This document shows, piece after piece, positions 8,994 to 20,491 of a stretch of 64,000 bases of DNA; the stretch's first letter is position 1; each line of letters begins with the position of its first letter. The position numbers were made by a program, and so were the translations under genes. Source of the DNA: Stercorarius parasiticus (lineage: Eukaryota; Chordata; Aves; Charadriiformes; Stercorariidae); the NCBI GenBank assembly GCA_013396915.1, contig VWZL01000904.1, positions 823,892-887,891 on the forward strand, in the 5' to 3' direction. Below the pieces are notes generated by a model. That model did no database searches and was not told the DNA's origin. It saw only the letters and a program-made list of their open reading frames with translations.

Positions 8994-11900
8994 TGAAATC
9001 TGCAACTGGGACTTCTGCTATGGTCTGTTCTTGGTCCTGGACTGGATGCAATTCTTATTTAACATATTTTCCTACCACATTAAATTTCTAGCAGATCTTA
9101 TATTTGTCCTATGAGGACTACAGTTAATGGCAGCTCTCTAGGATCCTGATGGAGTGGCTTTCCTGTTACCTGGACATTTGAGAGAGAAATTATTATTTCG
9201 GTTTATAATGATATAACTTATCTTAAAGAGGCCACTTTTCCATGTCTGGTACTTGTCCTTCAGTCTGTTCTTAGTTTAATGCTTCTCTGTATAAAGGCCA
9301 CAATGCTTGTAGGTGAAGAGATTGAGCCAGTTCCTAGACGTGTCTCGTGTTCTTACTATTTTTAAGGAAAATTAAGTTTTTTGGAAGTCAGTGAAAAGCT
9401 TAGATAGAAAAACTGCAGCTGAACACCAAGTAGACTCTAACCTCATAATATCTTTTAATTAGCCAGTATTCCGTTGTGATTTTTTTTTTTTTTGGTATCA
9501 TATCATTGCTGTTCCATTGAACTGGAATTAATTGAGTTCATTGAGATAGCAAAAAAGGAGACAGGTGAACTAGGAAAGCTGCTTCACATCTCTCGAGGTA
9601 ACCTATTGTACCAGGACATTTTTATTCCCAAAAAGTGTACGTGCACACATACTTTTTCATTTTTCAGTTAGGAAGAAAACAGCAATTAATAGTCAACAGA
9701 ATATGCTTGGAAGACAAGACCTTTTGGGGATTATCAGGTTAAATGAAATAATTTCTTTAGACAAATTTAGAATGAGACTTGTTTATTCCAATATGTAGCT
9801 TTGTAACTGAATCCGTGTGCATTTTGTAAAAAATGTAACATTTTTAACTACTGTGGTGGGGAAATTTCTGGGAATCTATAATCTTTTTTACTTTCAAAAT
9901 TACAGATTCTTCAGTGTAACTTTTATTTGATTACCAAAAGAATTTTGCTCCTGGAATTGATGGGAACTAACTGTACACATTGTGTAATAGTGGGTGGTGT
10001 CCAGATCCTTGAGAATAATATTTGAATTGTGCTGAAAACTAATTCTGAGATTCAAATAGGTTTCACAGTCACAGTTGGAATTTTGTGTTGAGATCTCTAA
10101 AGTTGACCAGTGTGCCGCAGATCCCAACTATTTCTGGAATACCTGGATCCTTACGCTTTGCTTTTAGCTCAACAGTGCATTATCATTTTAAAACAAAGAC
10201 TCTATATTCCACACAATGTGCTCTCCATGATTTTAAGATGCTTTTGGACCAATTAAATTTAGTTGCAGTTCTAAATAGTGGCCAAAACATACATTTTTCT
10301 ATGAATGGATAAAAAATTTTTGGAGGTTTCACATCGTCCTTGAAATCTTGGCAAAAATAAATAAATCCTAGTTCCTATGCATTAGAATTTCTGTTGAAAA
10401 AAAATTTATTTTCACACTTGAAAATGAGTCACTGAAATCTAGAAATGAGTTCAGTTGAAAAATGTGTCCTTTGGTGTTCGTATTGTATTAAGTTACAAAG
10501 ATTGGACAAGCTGAAACCTGAAAGTTCTAGTTACAAGTCTAGAACTAGTATCAGTGAGTACAGAATGAACATTTGTAGTTTTATGGAAGTCTGGTCATCT
10601 TTTGCTTGTTTTTCAACTGAAACGATTTAGTCTTTAAAAATGAGAAACATGATTCTGTGTCAAGGGACAAATATCAATTGTAATTGCCTGGAATGTATAC
10701 TGTAAGTCCCGGACTGCTGGAGAAACCAGGTCCTGAGTTGTATAAATGTTGTGCTGCTCTCTCTACCAAAGGGATTTCCTACTTTTAACTGGTGTCTTCA
10801 TAAACTATTGTCAAAGAGTATTAGGTACAATGGGAAATGGCCCCTTGGATAATGTCTCTTGCTTTGTGAAAAAGTTATCCGTTTATGCCAGAAATTAATA
10901 AATCTGCAACTACTAAAATAACTTTTTGCTTTTATAATGTAGCTTTTACTGTTAATTTTTCAATAAAATTATTAATTATGCATTCCTCAAAGTATTTGGG
11001 TTTAGTTGTTTTGTTTATGCCTTAGACCTGAGAAGTTTATATGGCAGTTGAAGTTGTCACAAATCCCAGACTCAAAATCAATATGGTGGTGAATGGTTAT
11101 TACAGAGTACACTAGGTACGCTCATAGGAAGTCCCACAGTGACCTCTAATGTTCAAGGATAAAACTTGAGTTGTTAAAATGAAGGAAGTTATTTTTCAAA
11201 GACACACAATTTTGCATATTAGTTTGTACGTTTAGTTTATTAATATGCCACAGACAATAGGTTGTAAGTTGGTCATCAGCTCTTACTGCTAGTTTTCATG
11301 GGGATGTTATGTTGGGGAATAAGTTCTAATTTCCCCCTGCTTTGAGCAAGTATGCACAAAACTTTCTGTACAGTAGTTGTGGAAGAACTAGTGATTTTTG
11401 CAAAGTACACTGAAAATGGAAAATACCTTTCAAATACTAAATACGTTCCCTCAATTCTTTCTTTTGGAACTATTCATACCATAATAAATATTATTGTCAG
11501 TTATTATTCTGTCCATGTATACTCAATGCATACTTGCATACCTGACAGACTCATAGCTGAGAAGCGTGTTTCTTATATTTACTCATTTGATTTTCCATTA
11601 GTCTGGAAGAAACTTCCCTGTTCTCTACTAAACTTACTTGTTCTTAATCTATGAGTTTTTGCATTTAGTTTTTTTCTGACAATGTTCGTGTTTTAAGTTG
11701 AATGCTGTTATTCTTAGGCGGCTTATTGAATGTTCCATGAATACTTAACATTATATATTTTGGTTAAAACTGAATATTCCTTTTTTTTTTTTTTTTTGCC
11801 TAAGTTTGATTCTGGGTAACAAGTAACACAACAGTTTTGTGGTACTTGAAAGAATCCAGAGAGTTGACTAGGGAAATGTGCAAATGAATTAAAAATCAAA

Positions 11901-13556
11901 GGTTATGCTATTGTTTACTCTAAATTTAATTTACAAATTATATTTAGTGAGTTTGGAAGCAACACCTCATTTATGCAGTCTACTTGAGACCAAAATATAA
12001 CAGCAGCTGGTAGTTGTTTGTAAAGGGCACTTCAAATCAATTTATAAAATTAACTTATTTTGCATGCATTGAATCTTTAAGCTGAAAGGCAACACAGAAC
12101 TTTTCAGTTGCAAGAGGCAGTTATGTTGTTCACTTAAGTGTGTTCCAAAATCGATGTAATTTAGTACTTTCCTTTATGTACAATATATATGAATGATTAA
12201 TGCTTTCTTTGAATATACAGAAACATGAGTAAAAGCAGTTATTGTGTCTTTTGTGTTAGAACAAGAGGTACTCTGCCAGTCACCTGTGGGATAGTACTTG
12301 AAGAGTTTGCGGTACATCTTAAGTTTAAGTGCCCTGGAAAGATCTAATTTATAACAATTACTGATCTTTTTTGGTATTGCAATACACATAGAAAAGTGAT
12401 CGTATTTCTGTTCCTTTTCTTGATTGCTTACATGTGTAGAATGGAATCCTAAATTGTCAGAACTGAGGGGTGGCTGATTACTCTCCATTCTGAACTACTT
12501 GTTTCTTTAATTGCTGAGAGTAACTTTCTTCTACAGTTGAATTTTCTTCTGCTTTTGCTTTGTATTCGAAGAGTGAAATGTTTTGTTTTGAAATACAAGA
12601 TTGTCCATGAGGGTAAAATTCATGTCCTTGAGAAACAAAATGAATTGGTAAGAATAAGCACAATGAATTTCTTTCTAGTTACAACCAGCGTGTGGACTGA
12701 GCCTGTGTACATGGGATAGATCCTAGTGATGGGATGTAGTAATACTAGCTTAAAAGAAGAAAAAGTTCCACGTTAAATTATTTTGGTTTTTTTTTTCCCC
12801 AATACTAAGTCTGTGACAGATCAGGTTGCTGATTGTTGTGGTTTAAGCTTTTTTGCGTTAATGTGGTTTGTAAGTTGAAAGTTCATTGTCTGATCTATTT
12901 TTGTCTGCTTCTGGGAACTTCTATTACAAAACTGGATTTTTATGGTTGCTTTTCTGTATTCTGGTATACTGGAAAGAATTCTGCATATTTCATAGTGATG
13001 GGAGCTATTACATGGAAATCGTAATTACTTTAATTCAAGGTAGGGCATACAAAAATGGTATAAAATGGAGTTGAGGCCAGCAAAATCTGCTGCTTTGTAT
13101 TTGGAACAAGCAAAACATCTAGGTATCAGGACAAAATGACTAACCTAGGAGAAGGAGAACAGCAGAGCATTACAGAGCATACACACATAGTCACTGAAAA
13201 CGCTGCTTAGGTTAGGATTTGCTGCTTCAGCAATACAACAGTCATTTCCATGATTTGTGATATTTCCAAACTTGCAGTAGAGTGGTGTTCTTTAATGGCC
13301 GTATGCTGAGGAATACAGGAAGATTAATATGATGGAGGAATATTGTGAGGAAAACCTGTGTGTAGAGTATAAATACATCAATGGAATAGAAATTTCAGCA
13401 CCGTGGTGGAATACCAGGATGGAGTTCTCTTTGTTGAAAGATAAATGAGAGCTCCTTCTGGAACTAGATAATATTTTTAAATGAAAACTTACATAGATTG
13501 ATCTATTTTTATTATTTTTAACTGAAAACTTACATGGACTAATTATTAAGTGGCAG
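8994..13556 (+). other. IMMP2L: IMMP2L intron 1, first part
   Basis: AT-rich intronic DNA with poly-T runs (near 9480 and 11780). No exon or RNA gene is recognised. The open frames are short and without family resemblance. Confidence 0.6.
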
Positions 13557-14236
13557 TGTTACGGTTTGAAGAACCCACAACAATTTATTGTCATTTAGAC
13601 AATTATTGGCTCACCCGATGACCCGTCCCCACCTGGGAAGGGAAATCAGGAAAAAACAGGGAAACACGAGGATTGAAATATGAACAAATTTAATAGAATA
13701 AGACAAAATAATTAACATCAAAATACTAAAGAACCAATATTGATCCCGATACCAATATAAAATATACAAGGATTATACTCAGCCCATTCTGTCAGCAGGA
13801 AGCTGTGCACTCCTAGCAGGGGACAGCAAATGTCGGACACTGCGAGAGCTGTGGCTTCAAGAGGAAGGGGAGGGCTCAAGGGTTTGTCACCAGGGCAAGA
13901 AGTTCTCAGGATTGCAGCCATCATAGAAGAGGAGAAACTCCTCAGCAAACTTTCTAATTTATATTGAATATGATGTTCATGGTACGAAACCATCCTGTTG
14001 GTTAGCTTGAGTCAAGTGTCCGGGTCTCGCCCCTCCTCATCCCTGCACCTGGCAAGGCTCGAAAACACTGAGACCTTGAAACCCGCATACCATAGCTGGC
14101 AATAAAGTAAATATTGTCACAAATTCAGACACTAGAGTCTTCTAGAAATATAGTTTTCCCAAGCATTAGAAGAGACCTTACTGAAAAATAAAATTACTGA
14201 AAGAGAAATTAATCCTGTGTTGCTCAAACCAGGACA
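13557..14236 (-). mobile_element. Solo LTR, ERVL-like, 680 bp
   Basis: The ends are TGTTACGG and CCAGGACA on the plus strand; on its own strand the LTR starts TGTCCTGG and ends CCGTAACA. A perfect 5-bp target-site duplication, GGCAG, flanks it (13552-13556 and 14237-14241). On the minus strand the order is TGTCCTGGTTTGAG, a CGTACCATGAACATCAT block followed by a TATA-like AATATAAATT, then a GGGGACGGGTCATCGGGTGAGC block and AATAAA near the end. This matches the layout of abundant avian ERVL-type LTRs; the 5-bp duplication agrees with that class. It lies antisense to IMMP2L in intron 1. No internal viral sequence is present. A frame of 91 codons inside it (13718-13993, minus) is not a gene. Confidence 0.9.
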
Positions 14237-14241
14237 GGCAG

Positions 14242-17200
14242 TCATCACCATCATATCTGTGTGCATCAGCCTGTACTTTGTTAAATTAATATGAATTAAA
14301 TTAGCCTACTAAAAAGTCTGCATACTTGTACCCTTACAAAGATTACTGTAATGTGAAAGTTATTGAAATGTACAACTAAAGTGGGAAATGGGGGTCAGGC
14401 TGTATGGCAGTAGTTCACTCTGGCCTTGTATCATGAAAGATTGTAGAAAAGGCACATGTTAAAAAGATTACACAAATTCTGATACTGAGCAGCATCCTGT
14501 TCATCATAACTGTTAGACCAGATATAACCTTGTCTTCAAGTTGTACCAGTCTTACTTAAAACAAAAGGTTTTGTGCTCAATTTTGTATTTCATAGGATGC
14601 AATAGAATTGGGCTCATTCATACGTTTTGGTATTTTCTGTTATGAAAGTCTTCCTTGTTTTCAAACTATATGTGCCTGAGCTCTAGTGTGATGCCATTGA
14701 TTTATAGAAAAATGCATATTGAGATTGACAGATATAATCCATGGATTATGGAACTCTACATAGTATAGTTACTAATTTCTCAACTAGATCAAATAGGTCA
14801 TTTCAAACTAATGTAGGAGTCTTGGCTGGGTAGTTGTTTTGCATATATGTTGTAATTCTCTCCTTCCTGTTCCCTCGCATGCCTTCTTGTAGAAGCACAT
14901 CAGGGGCCATTTTATTTCCTTCGTGGATGACTGCTAATGCCTTGTTTTTATAGCTATTTTTCCTATCATACTTCCATGGGTAATTTTTAAGTACCTAGAT
15001 TTGCAAATATATTGTAACCTGGGGCTTTATGAACATTACTTGATGAGTTTCTGCAGGCTGTTTGATAAACAGTGTCTTCTAATGTTCAGGCAAGTGTAAG
15101 AAAAAATAAACATTTTATATATAAAGAGCTATCTAAATAGCATCTCTGCTCCATATGTTGTAGTACACACGAGAGGCTCATTATAGTCCCTGGACCTTTT
15201 GTGCACCAGATACTTCAGTCCAGATAATGCTGTGCTCCATCTGCCTTAATCTCTGAGCTGCACAATGTGAAATTCTTAATGCTTTGACCTGCTGTATGCT
15301 AGCATTTTTGATCTTGGATTTTTCTTGTTCATGTTGCCATTTCAAACAAGTTTTCAAGGTTGTTGCTTTGAAGTTTGTCAGTTCTACTGAATTATTCTGT
15401 GGGTTTTTTTTTTTCCTAAACATAAATGCTGATAAGTGTATGCATCTCTAAATTATTTTTACTTTATTTTAGGTGTTTGATTTTGTTGCACCATATTTTA
15501 AGTATTGTGATTTGTTGATTTTATTCAAGGTGTCACTGACGGGCAGAGATCCAGAAATATGTGGTGGTAAAATTATTTTTTTCAGCAAAGATCCTTTGCT
15601 TGCTCCACTGACATACGTTTAAACCTGCTGTATATTTAACTGTCAGCATAAAACAGGCATAGCACTGGATTGCAGAATTTTACTCTGGAAATGTGATGCT
15701 CTTAAAATCTACAGGTACTTTATACCAGAGAGTTCCATACAGTATCATTAAACTTTGATACTTCACAGAGATCTTATTTTTAGGAAGCGCTTGAACCAAC
15801 TGTTACTTACTGATTTATTGCTTGGATGAATTTACAATTTTTAGGTAGTTGTATTAGGTAATATATGTGATTATCATCTTTTATTGTTTATATATTAGGA
15901 AATCATGTTATGTCCATCAGACTTGTTAGCATATTTTTATATACCTGTGAAATAATCAGTTTCTTGTCCTCAACATCTTTGTTGGCTGTTACTGTCCAAC
16001 ACTTCTTCAGATTCTATATAATAAGATTTAAAGCTGTTAACAAGTTGGCTATTCATTCTGGAGGGCACTTTTCAAAAAAATAAGTAAACTGTAATTTAAA
16101 GGAGCATTAGAAGTAACTTTGTAACCTCAGATTCTAAAAATAGAGTAGATTAGAGACTTGGAAATACTTAACTTCAACCTTGCTAAAATTTGTAATTTAC
16201 TTTGAACGTTGGACATCAAAGTTTTTATATATCAATGACAGGCCCATGTGAGATGTATGCATTTTTTAATGAACCCATTAATTGATATAGAAAAATATAA
16301 ATATAAAATAATAGATATATCTATATAATATGAATATAAAATAAATGTAGACTAGAAAGAGTCTGTATTATAAATATAATTTTTATCTATAATATCGAGA
16401 AAAATGTATCAAATTGAAATATTAGAAAGTTATGGCAATATTTCTTTCAGTAGTTTTCACAAATTTTCTCAAATTGAATATGTTTTCTAAAAAAATAGTT
16501 AATTAGAGCACTTTGAGGTTATAAAATATATGTCTACGAGCAGAATATTATCTCCAGGAGTGATAGCTATCTAATGTTTTCTATATTTGTAAACAAATAC
16601 TCCAACCAGAAAATCAGTTGTTTTTTAAAAAAAAAAAAAATCTGTAAGGATCTGTATTGTCTACCGTTTGCTACCCTAAAATCATTCTTGCGACTGCAGT
16701 AGATACTTATCATTACTTTTTTCCCTTCTTTTCTCCTAAGACCACCTAAGTATAAGAAAAGAAAACACTGCCCATTTTAATCAAACAGTATTTATCAGTT
16801 GAGGATTATGCATTCATGTGTGCAGTTACTGGTAGAAGGTAATGCTTCAAACCGTCTTTCTGCTGCCTACATTCAGGGTCTTACCCCGTGGCAATACAAG
16901 ACAACTTGAAGTCCCTCTTACTGAAAGAGTGATGGGTAACCTTCCAGTTACTGGCAGTGGGATCGTGTCAACTCTGCATGTGCATACACTTACCCCATGG
17001 TAAATGCTCGTCTGTGTTTTTTGGAGGGGAAAGCTCATGAAATAAAGCTGGCAAAAACATGCACATTTTCCAGTGAGATACTGGCATGTAGTAACATCTT
17101 ACTGTTGTGTTAAAAATGTTTTGTTACATTGAAGGACTTAAGGTTAAAGATGAATTTGTTTTTAAGTAATTTTTCTCAAACTGTTTAAAACAGGTGTGCA

Positions 17201-17629
17201 TATGTTTACTATCTTTTGGGAAGGGCTTCCACAGGCCTGCTCACTTTGTGTCCTGGGGAAAAGCTGTCCCTTACTGTGGGAGGTGGGGAACCAGGAAACT
17301 TTCAGAATGTAGAACATGATTGGAAGTGAAGGATTCATCTTGGTGTGGATAGAAGATATAACCAGTGGTTGATCAGTTGCCTAGTAGAGGAAGGAAGGGA
17401 ATTTCAGTACAAGTAGAGAAGTCCTTCAGCACAACAGCTGTTGTTGGCTTTGCTGGCTTTGTAAATTGGTTGCTTGTAGGGGTGCTGTTGGTGTTTTTCT
17501 CCTCATCTTTATTCATGCTGTGCATTGTAATACTGCATGTGTCCAAAACCACAAAAGTAGGACCTGAACTCTTATTTTTGTCCACAGCTGCTTAATGTTC
17601 CTGCTGTTGCCTTGGCCAAATGATATTTG
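14242..17629 (+). other. IMMP2L: IMMP2L intron 1, middle part
   Basis: AT-rich unique-looking DNA. The stretch 16270-16400 is nearly all A and T with TATA-type alternations, and 16621-16640 is a T-run followed by an A-run. No exon is recognised. Confidence 0.6.
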
Positions 17630-17842
17630 ACCTCCCACCCAGGGAGGTGGTTGAGTCACCATCCCTAGAGGTATTTAAGAAACATGTAGATTTGGCACTT
17701 CAGGGCATGCTCTAGTGACAGAGATTGTAGGGGTTTCTTTTGGTGGTGTTTGTTTTTGTTGGTTATTTTTTTTTTGTGTGTGTATGGTTGGACTCAGTGA
17801 TCTCAAAGGTCCTTTCCAACCATGAAGATTCTATGATTCTAT
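17630..17842 (+). mobile_element. CR1 LINE, 3' end
   Basis: The segment GGTGGTTGAGTCACCATCCC and the following TTTAAGAAACATGTAGAT, then GGTTGGACTCAGTGATCTCA and a tail with GATTCTATGATTCTAT, are the last part of a CR1 on the plus strand. About 60 bases of T- and GT-rich sequence (about 17735-17788) interrupt or replace part of it. It is severely 5'-truncated. Confidence 0.9.
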
Positions 17843-17958
17843 ATACTGAGAATGTAGCATTTTATCTTAGCTCTTTTAACCTGTCTGCTAGTTTCTGTGT
17901 CACTATTGTAGTTCCAAAAGCATACGGTGGGACTTCAGTGCATTGTCTGACCAATTAC

Positions 17959-17995
17959 TTTTCTGTAGATACTAGGTTTTTCTGTAGATACTAGC
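17959..17995. repeat. Short tandem duplication, 19-bp unit
   Basis: TTTTCTGTAGATACTAG occurs twice with a period of 19 (TCTG at 17962 and 17981). Probably replication slippage. Confidence 0.85.
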
Positions 17996-20353
17996 ATGGG
18001 TCTTTTGCAAGAAGTTAACAACAAAACTTATGAATGATTTTAGTAGAAGGAATGGGGGTCAACATTCATGCTTCATTATTAATGAAAGATAAGTTTGCTA
18101 TGGGGAATTTGAAGAGTAAGTAAATTTGTGTAATTTCTTAAAAGTTTAAAAAAATAAATACTCCTAAATCCATCATATTGTGATGCATCTGTCAGACAAT
18201 GTCTTCAACTCTAAGAGTGACTGTACATAGAATACGGTGGATACGTTTGTGGGCAACACCTTGAAATTGTGTTTTGAGGCTGACATTGCTGTTAGACTGG
18301 AGAGGTCTGAGATATGCTAGAGCTCACAGCAGAGGAGTAGAATTCTAGCCAGAAAACTCGACAGGCAAAGGTCAGAATCAGTGGGTTGAGAGAAGGGTGT
18401 TAAGGTGTATAAAATTGTACAGTTTGTTAAACGGTAGACAAGTACCTGATTTTTAGAGATTCTATTTGTATGTGGAATAAAAGGTAAATCTGTGCCGATT
18501 GAGGCAACAGTGTCTTTTGGTTGATTGATTCTAATAAGGAGTTCTTAAACGATAAGCTGAAAGTAAAGTGTTTTAACATTTATCTTGAATTGATGAGGTT
18601 TTTGTTCTGTTTCACAGCCTATTTCAGATTCTTTGTGAAAGCTGTTAATGAAAACTGAAAATGTTTTCACTGAAAGAAAATATAATCAAATTACAAGCAT
18701 TAAGTACATTCAGACATTTTACTAGTTAAACTTGTGTTATGAGCAGGAGTTATAGATGATGGTGAAGTATTTCCACTTTAAAAAAAAAACTATAAAAGAG
18801 ATCTAAAACCTTGTGAAGGTGAATGTCAGAAGTAATAGGAAAGATGTTACTGTCTTTTAGAAGACAGATCTTGTCATTGCAAAGCTATTAATATCTATAA
18901 AGAATTTTAGTGAAGAATATGCTGATGGCTTCCTTTGTAGAACTGGGTTTCCTCTCTTAAGTGTAAGGAGCTTTATCGAATTGAGTAGCCATATCTGGGA
19001 CAGCAATACTGCTTTCAGTACTATTTAATCAGAGTGATTTGAATTTGTACTTTGCATACAAATAGTCCATCACTTCCATATTTCTGAAAATGCAACAAAG
19101 AAAGCATGATTATATTGTGAAATTCTAAATATTCTGTTTGTAAGAGGATTGAACCAAACTGCATGTACTTATCTTTTCCATTATTTTGGTTGAAAAATAA
19201 TTCCATGTTCTTGAATACAATCACACTGAAGGACTCAAAAGTTGAGGGCACAATCTGTTTTGTCCTTCTATTACTGTCTGTTTGAGTTAGGATGTAAAAG
19301 AGGGAGCACAGACTCCACAAACGGATCTTGTGCAGGGTCTACCAGGAGTGTTTATTAGATGAAAACAACAGTTTAAATTGGATTTGCCAATAGGTGAAGG
19401 GCAGCATTTTTTTATGATGAAACTGCAGTTGTGTAAAATAGTCTTGTACCTTTTCAGCAGTACCTGGGTACTCAGCTTGCTTTTCAGAGGTATCAGTAAT
19501 GCAATCGAACAACTCTTGTGTTTCAGCATACTTTGTAGGTGTTTTTCAAGAATATTTAGTGGTTTGGGGCTAAATAAATAGATGGGAGACAGCATAATAA
19601 ATGGTGAGTTGGAGTGGAGTAGTCCCACGTGTTATTACTTAGCTGCCCAGTCTGACAGTATGCTTTTAACTTTCTGATGTGGTTGTCATTATGTGGAGTT
19701 ATTATGTTACAGTGTCCCTGTGATATACGTGACCATTGATTTTACATATTTGCAGTTACCACAAGTGTGCATTTGTGCACTTTTCTATGTGAAAATATCT
19801 CATAAAGAAATGGTAATGTATTGCAAATTGCCAGCTTTTCCTTTACATAGCACAATCCATCTTTGGGGGTCACAAATTAATAATTACCAGTGTATAAAGA
19901 GAAAATTATTTACAGTATTTGGGTTGTAAACTCCCAACTGACTGCTCTGTAATTGGTTATTTTGATCTAGTTGATTTTGTTTGGTTGGTTGTTTTGGTTT
20001 TTGTTTTTTTTTTTGTCTTTCAGAAATACCGGATTAGATTTTGTCTGGTTTTATCAGTTTGCTGCTTGCTTAGCTGAATTGTTACCTTGGGTCATTTTTA
20101 TCAAGTACTTCTGCTAGCACAGGATCACAAGAAATGGTCAAAGTAGCTAAGGGTGAATGTCAAGTATCAAGCTCTCATCTGTAGAATAGACTTAAATTCT
20201 GATGAAGATTTTTTCACTGGATATTGGGAGATCCTAACAGATAACATAATTAATTTATTCCTAACTGCTCCTTTTTGCATTGCTACAATGTTGTTGTTAC
20301 TTAAAATTTGCTTTCTAACAGCTTTTTTTCCCCATGTTCTTCGTATTTTTCAG
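17996..20353 (+). other. IMMP2L: IMMP2L intron 1, last part, with the exon 2 acceptor
   Basis: AT-rich intron. It ends in a strong splice acceptor: a long pyrimidine tract with a T-run and CCCC, then ATTTTTCAG, the AG being at 20352-20353. Simple GT/T-rich sequence lies at about 19975-20015. A minus-strand frame of 113 codons at 19287-19628 has no family resemblance. Confidence 0.75.
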
Positions 20354-20356
20354 ATT

Positions 20357-20491
20357 ATGGCACAGGCTCAAGGTTTGGGGAAGAGATATGTTAAAGCCTT
20401 TTTTAAAGGCTTCTTTGTTGCTGTTCCAGTAACGGTGACTTTCCTGGATAGAGTTGCCTGCGTAGCAAGGGTGGAAGGAGCATCAATGCAG
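20357..20491 (+). CDS. IMMP2L: IMMP2L coding exon 2 (start codon, residues 1-45)
   Basis: IMMP2L is one of the two catalytic subunits of the inner mitochondrial membrane peptidase, a signal-peptidase-like (S26) serine protease. It trims sorting signals from proteins entering the intermembrane space; cytochrome c1 and mitochondrial glycerol-3-phosphate dehydrogenase are known substrates in mammals. The exon (from 20354) has three 5' UTR bases and then the start codon: [20 protein letters not shown] is nearly the same as the mammalian N-terminus. A hydrophobic membrane segment spans about residues 18-32, and the catalytic serine is residue 43 in G-A-S-M-Q. The open frame runs 68 codons upstream into the intron, but homology begins only at this Met, directly after the acceptor. 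The exon ends after CAG; the donor GTATTG is weak. Reading on would add 17 codons and then a stop. Confidence 0.97.

Noticed and set aside
13718..13993. 91-codon minus-strand frame
   Set aside because: It lies wholly inside the solo LTR, which does not encode a protein.
19287..19628. 113-codon minus-strand frame in intron 1
   Set aside because: No family resemblance and no gene context; taken as chance.
20153..20356. 68 in-frame codons before the IMMP2L start
   Set aside because: They lie upstream of a strong splice acceptor (AG at 20352-20353) and do not resemble the protein; homology starts at the Met at 20357.
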